From Actinomycetes bacterium (GTDB taxonomy: Bacteria; Actinomycetota; Actinomycetes; Actinomycetales; Demequinaceae), in NCBI GenBank assembly GCA_023428185.1, contig JAEYYZ010000135.1:1-6267 (forward strand): a stretch of DNA of 6,267 nt. The letters run 5' to 3'. A program made the position numbers and the translations under genes. Under the pieces are notes generated by a model. It had not been told where the DNA came from. It did no database searches and saw only the letters and a list, made by a program, of their open reading frames with translations. Positions 5,068 to 6,267 of the stretch are shown here, piece after piece. Each line of letters starts with the position of its first letter. The stretch's first letter is position 1.

Positions 5068-5679
5068 ATGGACGAGATCTGGAAGCGCCGCAAGAACGAG
5101 GTCCCCATTGAGGACTCCAGTCGCACCGAGCTGGAGAAGCTCAGGGCCGACGAATGGTTCAAGTACCGCTTGGGCCCGGAACTGGCGGCTATGCAGCAAG
5201 AGACGCTCGCTACGTGCAGGGAACTCAGCGCGCTCTATCCCGAAGACCCTGAGCGCGCCACAGCGATGCTCACCTCGCTCGTCGCCGAATGTGGCCCAGG
5301 GTTGGACTTTCGCCCGCCGGTGTACATCGAGTACGGGGAGCGGGTGTTCTTTGGAGACAACGTCTTCATCAACTCGGACCTCATGATTGTGGGTAGCGGC
5401 CAAGTGCGCATAGGGAACGGCGCGCTCATAGGCCCGGGCGCGAGGTTCTACACGCCCAATCACCATGTGGATGTGGCCACTCGCAAGGCGGGGTGGGAAC
5501 TGGGGTTGCCCATCACCATTGAGGACGATGCCTGGCTGGGCGGATCTGTGGTGTTGTGTCCCGGCGTCACGGTAGGGCGCGGCGCGGTGGTGGGAGCCGG
5601 ATCCGTAGTCACCAAAGACGTGCCAGCGGGCGCCATCGTGGGAGGGAACCCTGCGCGCGTGCTAATGTCTCAACAGTGA
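5068..5679 (+). CDS. Maltose/galactoside-type O-acetyltransferase (hexapeptide family)
   Basis: A 203-residue protein of the LacA/Maa/NodL group, which moves acetyl from acetyl-CoA to a sugar hydroxyl as a trimer of left-handed beta helices. The N-terminal helical cap fits the family (about 20-75, with LRADEWFKYRLGPELAAM). Hexapeptide repeats run from about 84 to 197, including NVFINSDLMIVGSGQVRIG and the closing AWLGGSVVLCPGVTVG ... GAGSVVTKDVPAGAIVGGNP. The catalytic histidine is probably His132 in YTPNHH, where most relatives have His-Pro. The ATG at 5068 is fixed by AGGGAGG 5 bases upstream. A GTG at 4948 would add 40 residues unlike any family member. The substrate is unknown and need not be maltose. 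The TGA stop overlaps the next gene in a GTGA junction. Confidence 0.88.
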   Translation: MDEIWKRRKNEVPIEDSSRTELEKLRADEWFKYRLGPELAAMQQETLATCRELSALYPEDPERATAMLTSLVAECGPGLDFRPPVYIEYGERVFFGDNVFINSDLMIVGSGQVRIGNGALIGPGARFYTPNHHVDVATRKAGWELGLPITIEDDAWLGGSVVLCPGVTVGRGAVVGAGSVVTKDVPAGAIVGGNPARVLMSQQ

Positions 5680-6267
5680 TTGAGATATCAGCCGGTACTG
5701 CGGTCGCGGCGCGTGCCGGCTTACACGCCGCCCTTGCAGAACCGCGCCGACTGGCCATCATTGACGCGCTCGCGCTCCAAGACCTCTCTCCTGGCGAACT
5801 GGGAGACAAGACAGGACAACCGTCCAACCTGCTCGCGCACCACGTAGGCGTGCTGGAAGCGGCGGGCGCTGTTAGTCGCCGACGCTCGGATCATGACGGT
5901 AGGCGCGCCTACCTCTCACTTGTATGGGACAACCCCGTGGTGGCAGCAACAGCGGCAGCGGGCGCGGCACCCCATGGATCCCGCGTGGTGTTCGTGTGCT
6001 CGGCAAACTCTGCCCGGTCGCAGATAGCCGCGAGCCTGCTTTACGCCAGCGGCATCGCTCCAGTGACGTCAGCGGGTACGGAACCAGCCAAACAGATCCA
6101 CCCCCTGGCCCTGGCCGAACTGGCTCGACACGGGCTGCAGCCGCTCAGCCCGGCCCCGGCGTCGGCCGACGAAGTGCTCAAGCCCGATGACCTCGTGGTG
6201 GCCGTGTGTGACCACGCCTATGAAGTGCTGGGACGGGGCCGTGTCTCCATGCACTGGTCGGTAGCGG
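5676..6267 (+). CDS. ArsR-family regulator fused to LMW phosphatase/arsenate reductase, C-terminus cut by the edge
   Basis: An open frame of 197 codons with no stop before the window ends. Residues about 14-82 form an ArsR-type winged helix: ALAEPRRLAIIDAL, then ELGDKTGQPSNLLAHHVGVLEAAGAV, then a wing at DHDGRRAYLSL. Residues 103 onward form a low-molecular-weight tyrosine phosphatase/ArsC domain. Its anion-binding loop is VCSANSARSQ, with nucleophile Cys108 and Arg114 in the C-x5-R pattern. TSAGTEP, VVAVCDHAYE and SMHWSVA follow; in relatives that last stretch leads into the catalytic Asp-Pro just outside the window. Fusions like this pair a metalloid-responsive repressor with an arsenate reductase or phosphatase. 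I see no classic paired-Cys metal site in the ArsR part, so its inducer is open. The GTG start overlaps the acetyltransferase stop. Confidence 0.85.
   Translation, partial: MIEISAGTAVAARAGLHAALAEPRRLAIIDALALQDLSPGELGDKTGQPSNLLAHHVGVLEAAGAVSRRRSDHDGRRAYLSLVWDNPVVAATAAAGAAPHGSRVVFVCSANSARSQIAASLLYASGIAPVTSAGTEPAKQIHPLALAELARHGLQPLSPAPASADEVLKPDDLVVAVCDHAYEVLGRGRVSMHWSVA

Overview
The window reads as a gene-dense stretch of a high-GC bacterial chromosome, most likely an actinomycete (Actinomycetota). I infer this from the GC-rich coding sequence with frequent GTG starts, the strong GGAGG-type ribosome sites, the many 4-base ATGA/GTGA gene overlaps, and the ArsR-ArsC fusion at the right edge, a form common in that phylum. 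I could not search a database. Named functions rest on motifs read by eye, and the genus cannot be given.

Left block (1-1917). A minus-strand pair holds a UbiA-superfamily membrane prenyltransferase-like protein, followed through a GTGA overlap by the first 27 codons of a probable PEP/pyruvate-binding (PEP synthase-like) enzyme that runs off the left edge. Head-to-head with it, and with overlapping 5' coding ends, is a plus-strand unknown membrane protein. It is followed by a SRPBCC-fold (START/polyketide-cyclase-like) protein with strongly biased, highly-expressed-looking codons.

Middle block (1921-4925, all minus strand). In transcription order: two tiny overlapping reading frames that together look like one secreted protein broken by a -1 frame change, a cysteine-rich lipoprotein, a one-helix membrane protein, then a HipB-HipA toxin-antitoxin pair with its own promoter. 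The promoter region carries a perfect 12-bp palindrome over the -35 box and a 7-bp direct repeat around the -10 box. The envelope genes at about 3.6-4.9 kb are lower in GC than the flanks (sample lines of 48-55% against 65-70%), which suggests an acquired segment. hipA ends 3 bp from the end of the convergent SRPBCC gene.

Right block (4926-6267, plus strand). A 142-bp divergent intergenic region leads into a maltose/galactoside-type hexapeptide O-acetyltransferase. This is coupled by a GTGA overlap to an ArsR winged-helix domain fused to a low-molecular-weight phosphatase/arsenate reductase domain, which is cut by the right edge.

No rRNA, tRNA, CRISPR array, insertion sequence or clear intrinsic terminator was seen. 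The points most worth a second look are the head-to-head coding overlap, the split secreted gene and its envelope-protein operon beside hipBA, the hipBA operator, and the unexpected coupling of an acetyltransferase to an arsenic-type sensor-reductase.
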